Source: Actinomycetospora soli (GTDB taxonomy: Bacteria; Actinomycetota; Actinomycetes; Mycobacteriales; Pseudonocardiaceae). From it: a stretch of 64,000 nucleotides of DNA. Shown here in pieces: positions 1 to 7,239 of this stretch. The DNA lies in NCBI RefSeq assembly GCF_021026295.1, contig NZ_JAJNDA010000024.1, positions 1 through 64,000 of the forward strand, read 5' to 3'. Every line of letters begins with the position of its first letter. The stretch's first letter is position 1. Below the pieces are notes generated by a model, which was not told where the DNA came from, did no database searches, and saw nothing but the letters and a program-made list of their open reading frames with translations. The position numbers and the translations under genes were made by a program.

Positions 1-49
1 GGGTTACCACACACGACGCTTTCCTGCCGCGTGCGGGGCCTGCACGACC

Positions 50-793
50 TCAGCGCGGCATCCGCCGCCAGATCGGGGCCGGGAGCACGCGCATGACGGC
101 GGCGAGCAGTCGCAGGCGCCCGGGCACCCAGACGACGTCGCGGCGCTTCGCCAACCCGTCCGCGACGGCGTCGGCGACCTGCGCGGGCGTGGAGGACAGC
201 GGCGCGGGCGACAGGCCGGAGTCGGCGGTCATCCGGCCGATCACGAAGCCCGGCCGGACCAGGGTCAGGTGGACGCCGGACCCCCGCAGCGCGTCCGCGA
301 GCCCCGTCGCGAACCCGTCCAGTCCCGCCTTCGCGGAGCCGTAGACGTAGTTCGCGCGCCGGACCCGCCAGCCGGCGATCGAGGAGAAGACGACGATCTC
401 GCCGCGACCCCGGGCCCGCATCCGCGCGGCGACCCGCGTCAGCACCCCGACCTGCGCCGCGTAGTCGGTGTGCACCACGGCGAGGGCGTGGTCGGCGTCG
501 ACCTCGGCGCGCTGCTGGTCGCCGAGGACGCCGAAGGCCACGACGACGACGTCGGGCGGGCCGAACTCCCGCTCGACGTGGTCGAGCACCGCCTCGTGCC
601 CGGCGAGGTCGTCGGCGTCGAACTCGACGGTGCCCACCCGGGCGGACCCGAGCGCGGCGACCTCCGCGCCGAGCGTGTCCGCGCGGCGGGCGGCGAGCAC
701 GACGGTGGTGGCACGGCCGTCGGCGACGAGACGGCCCGCCAGGGCCACCCCGATCTCGCTGCGGCCACCCAGGACGAGGACGGTTCCGGACAC
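50..793 (-). CDS. dprE2: Decaprenylphosphoryl-ketoribose reductase DprE2-like (SDR family)
   Basis: Short-chain dehydrogenase of 247 residues. Seen: N-terminal nucleotide-binding motif GGRSEIG (residues 9-15), catalytic Ser138, Tyr151 and Lys155 in the segment ANYVYGSAKAGLDGF, and a conserved C-terminal region ending in IWRRMPR. This pattern matches DprE2, which with the oxidase DprE1 epimerises decaprenyl-phosphoryl ribose to the arabinose donor for arabinogalactan at the inner membrane (family knowledge). The GTG at 793 is chosen because it directly precedes the beta-alpha-beta fold; the open frame runs further upstream but encodes nothing SDR-like. DprE1, expected downstream, would lie outside the window. 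Only intergenic sequence is seen in bases 1-49. Confidence 0.87.
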   Translation of the reverse strand: MSGTVLVLGGRSEIGVALAGRLVADGRATTVVLAARRADTLGAEVAALGSARVGTVEFDADDLAGHEAVLDHVEREFGPPDVVVVAFGVLGDQQRAEVDADHALAVVHTDYAAQVGVLTRVAARMRARGRGEIVVFSSIAGWRVRRANYVYGSAKAGLDGFATGLADALRGSGVHLTLVRPGFVIGRMTADSGLSPAPLSSTPAQVADAVADGLAKRRDVVWVPGRLRLLAAVMRVLPAPIWRRMPR

Positions 794-828
794 GGGCGCA
801 GAGCGTCGCAGGAGCACCGGACAGGGCC

Positions 829-834
829 TAGCGT
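829..834 (+). promoter_or_regulatory. Candidate -10 (TAGCGT) for the PII-like gene
   Basis: TAGCGT fits the actinobacterial SigA-type -10 (TANNNT) and lies 38 bases before the GTG start at 873. No convincing -35 is visible. Inferred from sequence only. Confidence 0.35.
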
Positions 835-872
835 GGGGCCCCCGACGTGGGACCCGACCCGAGGAGATGCGC

Positions 873-1196
873 GTGAAGCTGGTGACGGCGCTCGTCCGGC
901 CGCACGCCCTCGACGGCGTCCGGCGGGCCTGCGAGCGGCTCGCGGTCCTCGGCATGACGATCAGCGAGGTCCGCGTCCACGAGGCCGGGCACGTCCAGGT
1001 GCACAAGGGGGCACGCATCGCGGTCGACCTGGTGCCGCGGCTGCGGATCGAGACCGTCGTCGACGACGACGTCGTGGAGCGGCTGATCGAGCAGATCCGG
1101 GCCAACCTCGGCGACGCGGACGGGCAGCTGTCGGTGCGCCCGGTCGACCTCGTGCTCCGCGTCCGGACCGGGGAACGCGGCCACGACGCGGTGTAG
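873..1196 (+). CDS. PII-like signal transduction protein with shortened T-loop
   Basis: 107-residue ferredoxin-like protein. It starts MKLVTALVRP, has the EVR turn, and ends with RVRTGERGHDAV, the PII C-terminal signature. Start choice: the GAGGAG ribosome site at 861-866 abuts an ATG at 867 with no spacing, whereas GTG 873 has six bases of spacing and gives the standard PII N-terminus. The T-loop (about residues 36-54) is shorter than in GlnB/GlnK, and the two tyrosines of the YRGAEY motif are replaced (HKGARI), so the usual modifiable Tyr51 is absent. There is no amtB or glnD nearby. It is probably a PII paralogue sensing small effectors without covalent modification; its target is unknown. 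Confidence 0.8.
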   Translation: MKLVTALVRPHALDGVRRACERLAVLGMTISEVRVHEAGHVQVHKGARIAVDLVPRLRIETVVDDDVVERLIEQIRANLGDADGQLSVRPVDLVLRVRTGERGHDAV

Positions 1197-1213
1197 CTCG
1201 GCGGTGTGAGGGT

Positions 1214-1248
1214 GGCCCCGGGGTCACAGGGGGGCGTGCCCCGGGGCC
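1214..1248 (+). terminator. Hairpin terminator after PII-like gene
   Basis: Perfect 10-bp inverted repeat GGCCCCGGGG / CCCCGGGGCC with a 15-base loop, 17 bases after the PII stop codon. No U-tract follows, which is common in high-GC actinobacteria. Confidence 0.6.
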
Positions 1249-1364
1249 GGTGCCGGCCGCGGGGGGCACGACCGACCTGACGGAGGTTACGCCAGCTGTC
1301 CAGGGCGTCCCGGCCCGGTACACGACACCGAATCCGACGCCGGCCGCACCGCTCCGGAGACACG

Positions 1365-1398
1365 GGAACCCCCGCCCACAGGTGTGGACGGGGGTTCC
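1365..1398 (-). terminator. Hairpin terminator downstream of tRNA-Tyr
   Basis: A 16-bp inverted repeat (arms 1365-1380 and 1383-1398, the inner pairs forming the loop) starts 4 bases after the tRNA 3' end. Read on the minus strand all positions pair, with one G-U wobble; on the plus strand there is an A-C mismatch. This fits termination of the minus-strand tRNA transcript. Confidence 0.6.
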
Positions 1399-1401
1399 GG
1401 G

Positions 1402-1482
1402 TGGCGGGTGAAGGATTCGAACCTTCGAAGCTTTCGCGACGGATTTACAGTCCGCTCCCATTGGCCGCTCGGGCAACCCGCC
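1402..1482 (-). tRNA. tRNA-Tyr (anticodon GTA)
   Basis: On the minus strand the acceptor strands GGCGGGT and ACCCGCC pair, with discriminator A at 1402. The anticodon arm is GCGGA-CTGTAAA-TCCGT (anticodon GTA), there is a long class II variable arm, and the T-arm is GAAGG-TTCGAAT-CCTTC. The 3' CCA is not encoded. The long variable arm with GTA anticodon is diagnostic for bacterial tRNA-Tyr. Confidence 0.95.
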
Positions 1483-1619
1483 GGGGTGCCGCCTCGCCGG
1501 ACGGCGACGAGAAGACTACAAGCCGGTGCGCCCCTGGGGTGCACCCGGGGGGTCGGTGTAGACCGGAGCCGACCCGCCGTCACGAACCACCACCGAGCAA
1601 CCCCGAGGAGGAGCCCCGG

Positions 1620-2111
1620 ATGGCGAACCCGTCGTTCGACGTCGTGAGCAAGGTGGACCGCCAGGAGGTCGACAACGCGCTCAACCAGGCGGCCAAGGAG
1701 CTCTCGCAGCGCTACGACTTCCGCGGCACCGGCACCTCCATCGCGTGGGCCGGCGAGGAGGCCATCACGATCACGTCGGAGACCGAGGAGCGGTGCACGG
1801 CGGCGATCGACGTGTTCAAGGAGAAGCTCGTCCGGCGGGACATCTCGCTGAAGGCCTTCGACGTCGGCGAGCCCTCGGTGTCCGGCAAGACCTACAAGGT
1901 CACCGGCAGCCTCGTGCAGGGCATCTCGAAGGAGAAGGGCAAGGAGATCACCAAGGTCATCCGGGACGAGGGCCCGAAGGGCATCCAGGCCCAGATCCAG
2001 GACGACCAGCTCCGCGTCACCGGCAAGAAGAAGGACGACCTGCAGGCCGTCATCTCCCTGCTCAAGGGCCAGGACTTCGGCATCGCCCTGCAGTTCACGA
2101 ACTACCGCTGA
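1620..2111 (+). CDS. YajQ family nucleotide-binding protein (DUF520)
   Basis: 163 residues, the normal length of YajQ. Family hallmarks seen: N-terminal [13 protein letters not shown], then [17 protein letters not shown] and the C-terminal [10 protein letters not shown]. The fold is two ferredoxin-like halves; some members bind c-di-GMP or other nucleotides and nucleic acids (family knowledge). ATG 1620 follows a strong AGGAGGAG ribosome site. The stop codon lies inside a 33-bp sequence (2108-2140) that is repeated at 3167-3199. The first copy still encodes, on the opposite strand, the last residues of an ECF42-type sigma factor, so this gene probably once overlapped the convergent sigma gene directly. 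Confidence 0.93.
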   Translation: MANPSFDVVSKVDRQEVDNALNQAAKELSQRYDFRGTGTSIAWAGEEAITITSETEERCTAAIDVFKEKLVRRDISLKAFDVGEPSVSGKTYKVTGSLVQGISKEKGKEITKVIRDEGPKGIQAQIQDDQLRVTGKKKDDLQAVISLLKGQDFGIALQFTNYR

Positions 2112-2140
2112 CGCGCCGCCCGCACCCGGGTCGCCTCGCG
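2108..2140. repeat. 33-bp perfect direct repeat, copy 1
   Basis: Identical over 33 bases to 3167-3199. It begins CTGACGCGCC and ends CGCCTCGCG, and the flanking bases differ at once on both sides. On the minus strand it encodes [11 protein letters not shown], the C-terminus of the sigma factor now found 1,059 bp away, followed here by an in-frame R and a stop. It marks the left edge of the inserted cassette. Confidence 0.9.
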
Positions 2141-2222
2141 GCGTCCCCGGTGGCGCCCGCCGTCGGGATCAGCTCCGCCTGCACGATCCGGGTCGCCGGG
2201 GACGGCAGGTCGGGAGGTCCTC

Positions 2223-2243
2223 GGCGTTCGCGCACCGAACGCC
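2223..2243. other. Perfect 8-bp inverted repeat between yajQ and the DUF4190 gene
   Basis: GGCGTTCG and CGAACGCC separated by five bases. It lies in the 207-base leader of the inserted cassette and could be a terminator or an operator. The following bases up to 2318 are visibly less GC-rich than the surroundings. Confidence 0.4.
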
Positions 2244-2318
2244 GGACGAGGCCGGTAACGCAAGTTCCACTTCGGACGAATCGTCAGTATCCGCGACGAA
2301 TCGCCCGAGGAGACAACC

Positions 2319-3170
2319 GTGACCGACACCCGCCAGCCGTTCGAGCAGCAGCCCGCCGGCGGCTCGGCGGCGCCTCATCAGCCGATGTACGGCCAGGGTT
2401 ATGCGGCGCCGGCCGGGACCGGCGGGTACGGCTACCCGCAGGGTCCCCACGGTCAGCCCCAGGGCCAGTGGGCGCCGCCCCACCAGGGACCGTGGGTCCC
2501 TCCGCAGCAGGGCGGATGGGGACCCCCGCCCCAGCCGCCGCAGCCGAGGAACTCGCTCGCGATGCCGGCCCTGATCCTCGGGATCATCACGCTCGGACTC
2601 TCCCCGCTTCCCTTCCTCAACCAGGCCGGCATCCTCGTCGGGATCATCGGCGCAGGGCTCGGCATCGCGGCTCTGGTGATCGGCGTGCGTCGGCATGTCC
2701 GCGTCGTCATGGCAGCCGTCGGACTCGCGCTCTCGGTCCTCGGCATCATCTCGGCCGTGGCCTTCACCGAGGCGTTCGTGAACAGCCTCAACAGCATCGG
2801 GTCGAGCTCGACGTCGGGTCCGGCCGTTCCCGCGCAGTCCGTCGGCGGCACCGAGGAGTCCGCCGCCGTCACCAGTTACACGCTCTCGATCACCGGCTCG
2901 GCAGCGAAGAGCTCGATCAGCTGGAGCGTCGACGGCTCGTCGGGGTCGGCCGGGCAGTCGACGAAGGTGCCGTGGACCAAGGTCATGACCGTGGGCAGCG
3001 AGTCGTTCCACACGGCCACCGTCAGCGCCTACACCTACCCCGGTACCGACGGCGACCTCACCTGCACCATCACCGACCAGACCGGGCGGGTGCTCGACAC
3101 CAAGTCGGCGGCCTCCCAGGGCGGCGACTACGGGTCCGCCTCCGTCAACTGCTCGGCCTACGGCTCCTGA
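2319..3170 (+). CDS. Membrane protein with DUF4190 region and MmpS-like extracytoplasmic domain
   Basis: 283 residues. The N-terminal ~75 residues are rich in Pro, Gln, Gly and Trp and probably cytosolic. Two or three hydrophobic segments follow (roughly residues 78-150), resembling DUF4190. The C-terminal ~100 residues (SYTLSITGSAAKSSISWSVDG ... PWTKVM ... LTCTITDQTGRVLDT ... VNCSA) resemble the MmpS-type beta domain. GTG 2319 follows GAGGAGACAACC. The whole gene sits in a 1,059-bp segment bounded by a 33-bp direct repeat, and its stop codon is supplied by the right repeat copy, so its original 3' end may have been trimmed. Function unknown; envelope or export accessory role is a guess. Confidence 0.72.
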   Translation: MTDTRQPFEQQPAGGSAAPHQPMYGQGYAAPAGTGGYGYPQGPHGQPQGQWAPPHQGPWVPPQQGGWGPPPQPPQPRNSLAMPALILGIITLGLSPLPFLNQAGILVGIIGAGLGIAALVIGVRRHVRVVMAAVGLALSVLGIISAVAFTEAFVNSLNSIGSSSTSGPAVPAQSVGGTEESAAVTSYTLSITGSAAKSSISWSVDGSSGSAGQSTKVPWTKVMTVGSESFHTATVSAYTYPGTDGDLTCTITDQTGRVLDTKSAASQGGDYGSASVNCSAYGS

Positions 3171-4318
3171 CGCGCCGCCCGCACCCGGGTCGCCTCGCGC
3201 GTGAGGTGGTCCCGCTCGGCGACGCTGCCCGCCGCCCGGGCGGCCTCGGCGTAGAGCCCGGCGGCCACGTCGAGGTCGCCGGACCGCTCACGCAGGTGCG
3301 CGAGCACCGCGGTGCGGCGGGGGACGTCGTCGGGCACCTCCGCGAGCGCGGCGAGCCCGGCCTGCGGGCCGTCCGCCTCCCCCACGGCCACCGCCCGGTT
3401 GAGCCGCACCACCGGGGTGTCGGCGAGGGCGAGCAGTTCGTCGTACCACTCCACGATCTGCAGCCAGTCGGTCTCGTCGGCGCTCGGGGCGTCGGCGTGC
3501 AGGGCCGCGATCGCGGCCTGGGCCTGGTACTCGCCGAGCCGGTCCCGCGCGAGGGCGGCCTGCAGCACCGCGACGCCCTCGGTGATCAGCGTGGTGTCCC
3601 AACGGCTCCGGTCCTGCTCCGCGAGCGGCACCAGACGACCGCCCGGCCCCGTCCGCGAGGCACGGCGGGCGTGGTGGAGCAGCACGAGCGCGAGCAGGCC
3701 CGCGACCTCCGGCTCGTCGGAGAGCGACGCCAGCTGCCGGGCGAGCCGGACGGCCTCCGCCGCGAGGTCGACGTCGCCGCCGTAGCCCTCGTTGAAGACG
3801 AGGTAGAGCACCCGTAGCACCGTCCCGAGGTCGCCGGGGCGGTCGAGCGGGAGGCCCTCGAGCTTCTTCTTCGCCCGGCTGATCCGCTGGGCCATCGTCG
3901 CCTCGGGGACGAGGTGCGCGTCAGCGATCTGCCGGGTGGTCAACCCGCCGACCGCCCGCAGCGTCAACGCGACGGCGGCGGCCGGCGGCAGCGTCGGGTG
4001 CGCGCAGAGGAAGTAGAGCCGGAGCGTGTCGTCGGCGCCCGACACCGCCTCCGCGGACGGCTCGGCGTCGACGACGTCCTCCCGGTCGCGGCGGGAGGCC
4101 TCGGACCGCACTGCGTCGAGGAACCGTCGCCACGCCGCGGCGACCAGCCACGCCCTCGGGTCCCGCGGCGGGTCGTCCGGCCACACGTCCAGGGCGCGGA
4201 TCAGCGCCTCCTGCACGGCGTCCTCGGCCGACGCGAAGTCCGCGCCGCGCCGGACGAGGACGCCGATCACCGCGGGGACGAGCTCCCGGACCAGCACGGG
4301 ATCGAGCGCGGGACTCAC
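3158..4318 (-). CDS. ECF42-type RNA polymerase sigma factor with C-terminal helical-repeat extension
   Basis: 386 residues. The sigma-2 region lies in the N-terminus (FASAEDAVQEALIRALDVWP); sigma-4 contains LTTRQIADAHLVPEATMAQRISRAKKKL; a DUF6596 segment (VLRVLYLVFNEGYGG) and a TPR-like tail (ALHADAPSADETDWLQIVEWYDEL) follow. This is the architecture of ECF42 sigma factors, always linked to DGPF-domain proteins (family knowledge), as here: GTG 4318 overlaps the upstream DGPF stop by 4 bases. The last residues are encoded across the right 33-bp repeat into inserted DNA, so the C-terminus changed from ...AARQR to ...AARQEP when the cassette entered. Confidence 0.9.
   Translation of the reverse strand: MSPALDPVLVRELVPAVIGVLVRRGADFASAEDAVQEALIRALDVWPDDPPRDPRAWLVAAAWRRFLDAVRSEASRRDREDVVDAEPSAEAVSGADDTLRLYFLCAHPTLPPAAAVALTLRAVGGLTTRQIADAHLVPEATMAQRISRAKKKLEGLPLDRPGDLGTVLRVLYLVFNEGYGGDVDLAAEAVRLARQLASLSDEPEVAGLLALVLLHHARRASRTGPGGRLVPLAEQDRSRWDTTLITEGVAVLQAALARDRLGEYQAQAAIAALHADAPSADETDWLQIVEWYDELLALADTPVVRLNRAVAVGEADGPQAGLAALAEVPDDVPRRTAVLAHLRERSGDLDVAAGLYAEAARAAGSVAERDHLTREATRVRAARQEP
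3167..3199. repeat. 33-bp perfect direct repeat, copy 2
   Basis: Second copy of the 33-bp sequence at 2108-2140. It contains the TGA of the DUF4190/MmpS-like gene and the functional C-terminal codons of the sigma factor on the other strand. The distance between copies is 1,059 bp. Confidence 0.9.
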
Positions 4319-4722
4319 TCGTCGTTGCCCGGGACGCCGGTGAGGAACGGCCGCACCTCGAGCCACTCGTCGATCGGCTCGCCGCCCGCCCCGGGGGCCG
4401 CGGAGAGCTCGCCGGCCAGCTCGACCGCCCGGTCCCACGACTCGACGTCGATGACCATCCAGCCGGCGATGAGGTCCTTCGTCTCCGCGAACGGACCGTC
4501 GGTGACCGGCGGCCGCCCCGGGCCGTCGGCCCGCACGAAGGCGCCCCGCTCGGCGAGGGCCTGACTGTCGACGAACTCCCCGGTCTCCCGCAGCCGGTCG
4601 GCGAAGTCGGACATGTACTGCATGTGTGCGTCGACCTCGGCGGGCGTCCACCGGTCCATCGGCGTCCACCCGTGCGCCGGGGTCGGGCCGCCGCGGTAGT
4701 GCTTGAGCAGCAGGTACTTCAT
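4315..4722 (-). CDS. DGPF (YCII-related) domain protein linked to ECF42 sigma factor
   Basis: 135 residues. Starts MKYLLLKHYRGGP, carries PPVTDGPFAETKDLIAGWMVID with the DGPF signature near residue 76, and ends EVRPFLTGVPGNDE. YCII-related proteins have a dimeric ferredoxin-like fold; those next to ECF42 are thought to act with the sigma factor, but the mechanism is not established. A strong GGAGGAGG ribosome site precedes the ATG. It is the first gene of a two-gene operon with the sigma factor, and a matching ECF42-type promoter lies at 4771-4797. Confidence 0.9.
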   Translation of the reverse strand: MKYLLLKHYRGGPTPAHGWTPMDRWTPAEVDAHMQYMSDFADRLRETGEFVDSQALAERGAFVRADGPGRPPVTDGPFAETKDLIAGWMVIDVESWDRAVELAGELSAAPGAGGEPIDEWLEVRPFLTGVPGNDE

Positions 4723-4770
4723 GGGGTCCTCCTCCGTCGTGGCGGCCGTCGTGGCCGCTCGTACCCCGGG

Positions 4771-4797
4771 GACGGAGCCGCCGGCGCGTTCTCGACA
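4771..4797 (-). promoter_or_regulatory. ECF42-type promoter (TGTCGA-N17-CGTC)
   Basis: On the minus strand TGTCGA (4797-4792) and CGTC (4774-4771) are separated by 17 bases. From memory of the ECF42 literature, the group's target promoters carry TGTCGA at -35 and a short CGA/TC-type -10; this site sits about 50 bases before the DGPF start. It would make the operon self-activating. Confidence 0.6.
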
Positions 4798-4822
4798 TCG
4801 GGCGCCGGAATTCTCGCGCGGT

Positions 4823-4828
4823 TAGGGT
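4823..4828 (+). promoter_or_regulatory. -10 element (TAGGGT) of a leaderless TauE/SafE transcript
   Basis: TAGGGT is followed by 8 bases and then GTG 4837, so transcription would start at or next to the start codon. The bases between are free of a ribosome site. Confidence 0.45.
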
Positions 4829-4836
4829 CGCCCGCC

Positions 4837-5592
4837 GTGACCTGGTGGGAGATCGCGCTCATCGCGCTCGCCGGGGTCTGGGCCGGGACGATCAACACGG
4901 TCGTCGGCTCCGGCACGCTCGTGACCTTCCCGGTGCTCGTCGCGCTCGGCTATCCACCCGTCACCGCGACGACGTCCAACGCGATCGGGCTGATCACCGG
5001 CACCATCACCGGCGCGTACGGCTACCGCGCCGAGCTCCGGGGACACGGGCGCCGCCTGGTCGGCTACGGCATCGCGTCGCTGCTCGGCGCGATCGGCGGC
5101 ACGATCCTGCTGCTCTCGCTGCCCGCCGACGCGTTCGAGACGATCGTGCCGGTGCTGGTCGGGGCCGCCGTGCTGCTCGTCGCGGTCCAGCCGGTGCTGA
5201 CGCGCCGCCTGCGGAGCCGGGAGCACCCGTCGTCGGGACGGCCCTGGCTCCTCTTCCCGCTGATCTTCGCCGTGGGCGTCTACGGCGGCTACTTCACGGC
5301 GGCGCAGGGGATCATGCTCGTCGGCGTCATGGGCCTGCTGCTCGACGACCCGCTCCAGCGCCTCAACGCGTTCAAGAACGCCCTGGCCGCCGTGGTGAAC
5401 GTGGTCGCCGGAGCGATCTACGCGGTCGTCGCCCCGATCGACTGGTGGGTCGTGCTGGTCCTCGCGGTGAGCTCGACCGTGGGCGGACTGCTCGGCGCGC
5501 GGGTCGGGCGGCGGCTGTCCCCGCTCGTGCTGCGGGTGGTGATCGTCGTGATCGGTGTGGCCGCGATCGTCGAGCTGGTGCTCACCGCCTGA
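4837..5592 (+). CDS. TauE/SafE family sulfite/anion permease
   Basis: 251-residue integral membrane protein with about eight hydrophobic segments. Seen: the N-terminal AGTINTVVGSGTLVTFPVLVALGYPPVTATTSN motif typical of the first TauE/SafE repeat and the second-half counterpart YGGYFTAAQGIMLVGVMGLLL followed by NAFKNALAAVVN. Members export sulfite, sulfoacetate or other organosulfur anions; the substrate here cannot be told from sequence. GTG 4837 is chosen because it precedes the first membrane helix and a -10 element. Its end overlaps the convergent Clp-N gene by 11 bases. Confidence 0.87.
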   Translation: MTWWEIALIALAGVWAGTINTVVGSGTLVTFPVLVALGYPPVTATTSNAIGLITGTITGAYGYRAELRGHGRRLVGYGIASLLGAIGGTILLLSLPADAFETIVPVLVGAAVLLVAVQPVLTRRLRSREHPSSGRPWLLFPLIFAVGVYGGYFTAAQGIMLVGVMGLLLDDPLQRLNAFKNALAAVVNVVAGAIYAVVAPIDWWVVLVLAVSSTVGGLLGARVGRRLSPLVLRVVIVVIGVAAIVELVLTA

Positions 5593-6001
5593 CCAGCAGC
5601 GGCGTCGCCGCGCCGCCCGAGCGCGCCCGCGCCCACAGGTGGCCGGGATCGGTGCCGAGCCGCTCCAGCACCTCGACCGCGCTCGACGTGGGGTGGGTCA
5701 GGACGGCCGCGAGCAGCTGCGCGGCGTCGACCCGGCCGCCCGCGGCGTCGCGCGCGGCCACGGTCAGCGCCGCGGCGGCGCCGGGACTCAGCGGCAGCGA
5801 CCCGCCGTCGGGCGGACGCAGGGGCAGCAGGCCCCGCACCCGGTCCGGGTCCACCCCGGCGAGGAGCGGGTCGTCGGCCTCCCGGCCCTCGCGCACGAGA
5901 CCGAGCAGCAGGTGCGCGGTCGCGATGGCGCTCGCCCCGAGGGCGAGGGCCTCGAGGCGGGCGAGGTCGAGCGAGCGCGAGGAGCGGGAGGTGAGGCGCA
6001 T
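5582..6001 (-). CDS. Clp N-terminal domain protein
   Basis: 139 residues of mostly helical sequence with two Clp-N-like repeats: ARLEALALGASAIATAHLLLGLVREG (about 17-42) and SPGAAAALTVAARDAAGGRVDAAQLLAAVLTH (about 70-101). Such stand-alone proteins resemble the substrate-binding N-domain of ClpC/ClpA and may act as adaptors or stress proteins (family knowledge). No AAA+ domain is present. ATG 6001 is preferred over a GTG a few codons upstream, with modest certainty. The gene is convergent with, and overlaps, the TauE/SafE gene. Confidence 0.65.
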   Translation of the reverse strand: MRLTSRSSRSLDLARLEALALGASAIATAHLLLGLVREGREADDPLLAGVDPDRVRGLLPLRPPDGGSLPLSPGAAAALTVAARDAAGGRVDAAQLLAAVLTHPTSSAVEVLERLGTDPGHLWARARSGGAATPLLVRR

Positions 6002-6098
6002 GGCGACCACCCTCGCCGTCGGGACGGGCCCGGCACCTCCGGAGGAACCCTGAGACCACCAGGGGGAACACAATGTACCTCTTACCGGGGGTAGCCGT

Positions 6099-6115
6099 TA
6101 CACGATGTATAGGGT
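6099..6115 (+). promoter_or_regulatory. Candidate promoter/operator of the MpaB-type oxygenase gene
   Basis: TACACGATGTA (6099-6109) is a 4-3-4 palindrome immediately followed by TAGGGT (6110-6115), a plausible -10, 39 bases before GTG 6155. A related AATGTA stands at 6072. This would suit a TetR-type repressor, but no regulator gene is adjacent. Confidence 0.35.
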
Positions 6116-6154
6116 TACCGTGCGTCGCACATACTTGGCGACGGAGGTGGCGCG

Positions 6155-7177
6155 GTGACCCGACGACAGCAGGACTACGGCTTCTTCGGTCCGGACTCGG
6201 TGACCTGGAAGGTCTGGGGCTACCCGACCTCGATCGTGCTCGGGTTCCTCCGGGCGGTCGTCATCGAGGAGCTCGACCCGCACCTGGTGGCCTCGGTCGA
6301 CCAGTCCGGCCAGGTCAAGCAGCGTCCGCGGCTGCGCTACGACCGGACGATGCAGTACTTCGCGACGGTGAAGTTCGGCGACGCCGAGTCCGTGCTGAAG
6401 GCGTCGGACACGCTCGTGAAGATCCACTCGCGGGCGATCGGGCACGACCCGGTGACCGGCGGGACCTACGACGCCAACGACCCCGCGTCGCAGCTGTGGA
6501 TCCACCTCACCGCGTGGCACTCGATCCTCTACACCTACGAGGTGTTCGGGCCGGGGAAGCTGACGCCGGCCGAGGAGTCGCAGTACTGGGAGGAGTGCGC
6601 GCGGGCCGCGGAGTTCCAGACGATCGACCCCGCCGACGTGCCCCGCTCCCGCGAGGGCGTCCGGGCCTACTTCGCCGCCTACCGGCCGCGCCTGGTCGGC
6701 TCCGAGGTCGCGCAGGACATGATGGACTTCCTGCTCGACAGCAGCACCACCGTCGTCCCGCAGCGGACCCCCGCCCTGCTGCGGTTCGTCTTCAACGCCG
6801 TCGTCCGCCGCGCGGTCATCGCGACGATGCCGCGCTGGATGCGCAAGCTCGGCGCCACCGGGCAGTCGGGGCTCACCGACCGGGTCGCGATCGCCCTGAC
6901 GCGGCCCGTCGTGCGCCTCGTGGCGGCCAGCAAGCTCCTCGAGATCTGGGCGCTGAGGCTGGCGAGCCCCCGCACGGTGCCGATCCTCGAGCCCGTGCTG
7001 CGGGGGACGCGGCCGGTCGACCCGGTCGTCCGGGAGCCCGCAGAGGCCCGCGCCGCGTACGGCGTGGTCGATCCCCGGACGCAGTACGCCGAGCTGCTCG
7101 CCGCCCGGGCCGCGCAGGCCGGGCCGGCGCCCTACCCGTTCCACCACCGCGAGGAGCTTGTGCCGTTCCCGGCGTGA
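6155..7177 (+). CDS. Oxygenase of the MpaB/latex-clearing protein family (DUF2236)
   Basis: 340 residues. Diagnostic stretch: LVKIHSRAIGHDPVTGGTYDANDPASQLWIHLTAWHSILYTYEVFG (about 88-133), matching the heme-binding core of the MPAB_Lcp catalytic family, with Arg, Lys and His residues that in rubber oxygenase surround and ligate heme b (family knowledge). N-terminal YGFFGPDSVTWKVWGYP is also typical. There is no signal peptide, so unlike secreted Lcp it is likely cytosolic, and the substrate is unknown. GTG 6155 follows GGAGGTGG. It is monocistronic and followed by a strong bidirectional hairpin at 7197-7229. Confidence 0.85.
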   Translation: MTRRQQDYGFFGPDSVTWKVWGYPTSIVLGFLRAVVIEELDPHLVASVDQSGQVKQRPRLRYDRTMQYFATVKFGDAESVLKASDTLVKIHSRAIGHDPVTGGTYDANDPASQLWIHLTAWHSILYTYEVFGPGKLTPAEESQYWEECARAAEFQTIDPADVPRSREGVRAYFAAYRPRLVGSEVAQDMMDFLLDSSTTVVPQRTPALLRFVFNAVVRRAVIATMPRWMRKLGATGQSGLTDRVAIALTRPVVRLVAASKLLEIWALRLASPRTVPILEPVLRGTRPVDPVVREPAEARAAYGVVDPRTQYAELLAARAAQAGPAPYPFHHREELVPFPA

Positions 7178-7196
7178 CCCCCGCGTGGCGAGGACG

Positions 7197-7229
7197 CGGT
7201 TCCCCGGGTCCGCGCCGCCCGGGGAACCG
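7197..7229. terminator. Bidirectional hairpin terminator
   Basis: Perfect 12-bp inverted repeat CGGTTCCCCGGG / CCCGGGGAACCG with a 9-base loop, placed between the stop codons of two convergent genes (7177 and 7240). Confidence 0.75.
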
Positions 7230-7239
7230 TCGCCCGCCG

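Noticed and set aside
867-872. ATG at 867 as start of the PII-like gene
   Set aside because: It touches the GAGGAG ribosome site with no spacing; GTG 873 gives the canonical PII N-terminus with proper spacing.
2108-3199. Insertion sequence
   Set aside because: There is no transposase and no terminal inverted repeat; a 33-bp direct repeat is too long for an ordinary target-site duplication, so I describe it only as a cassette of unknown origin.
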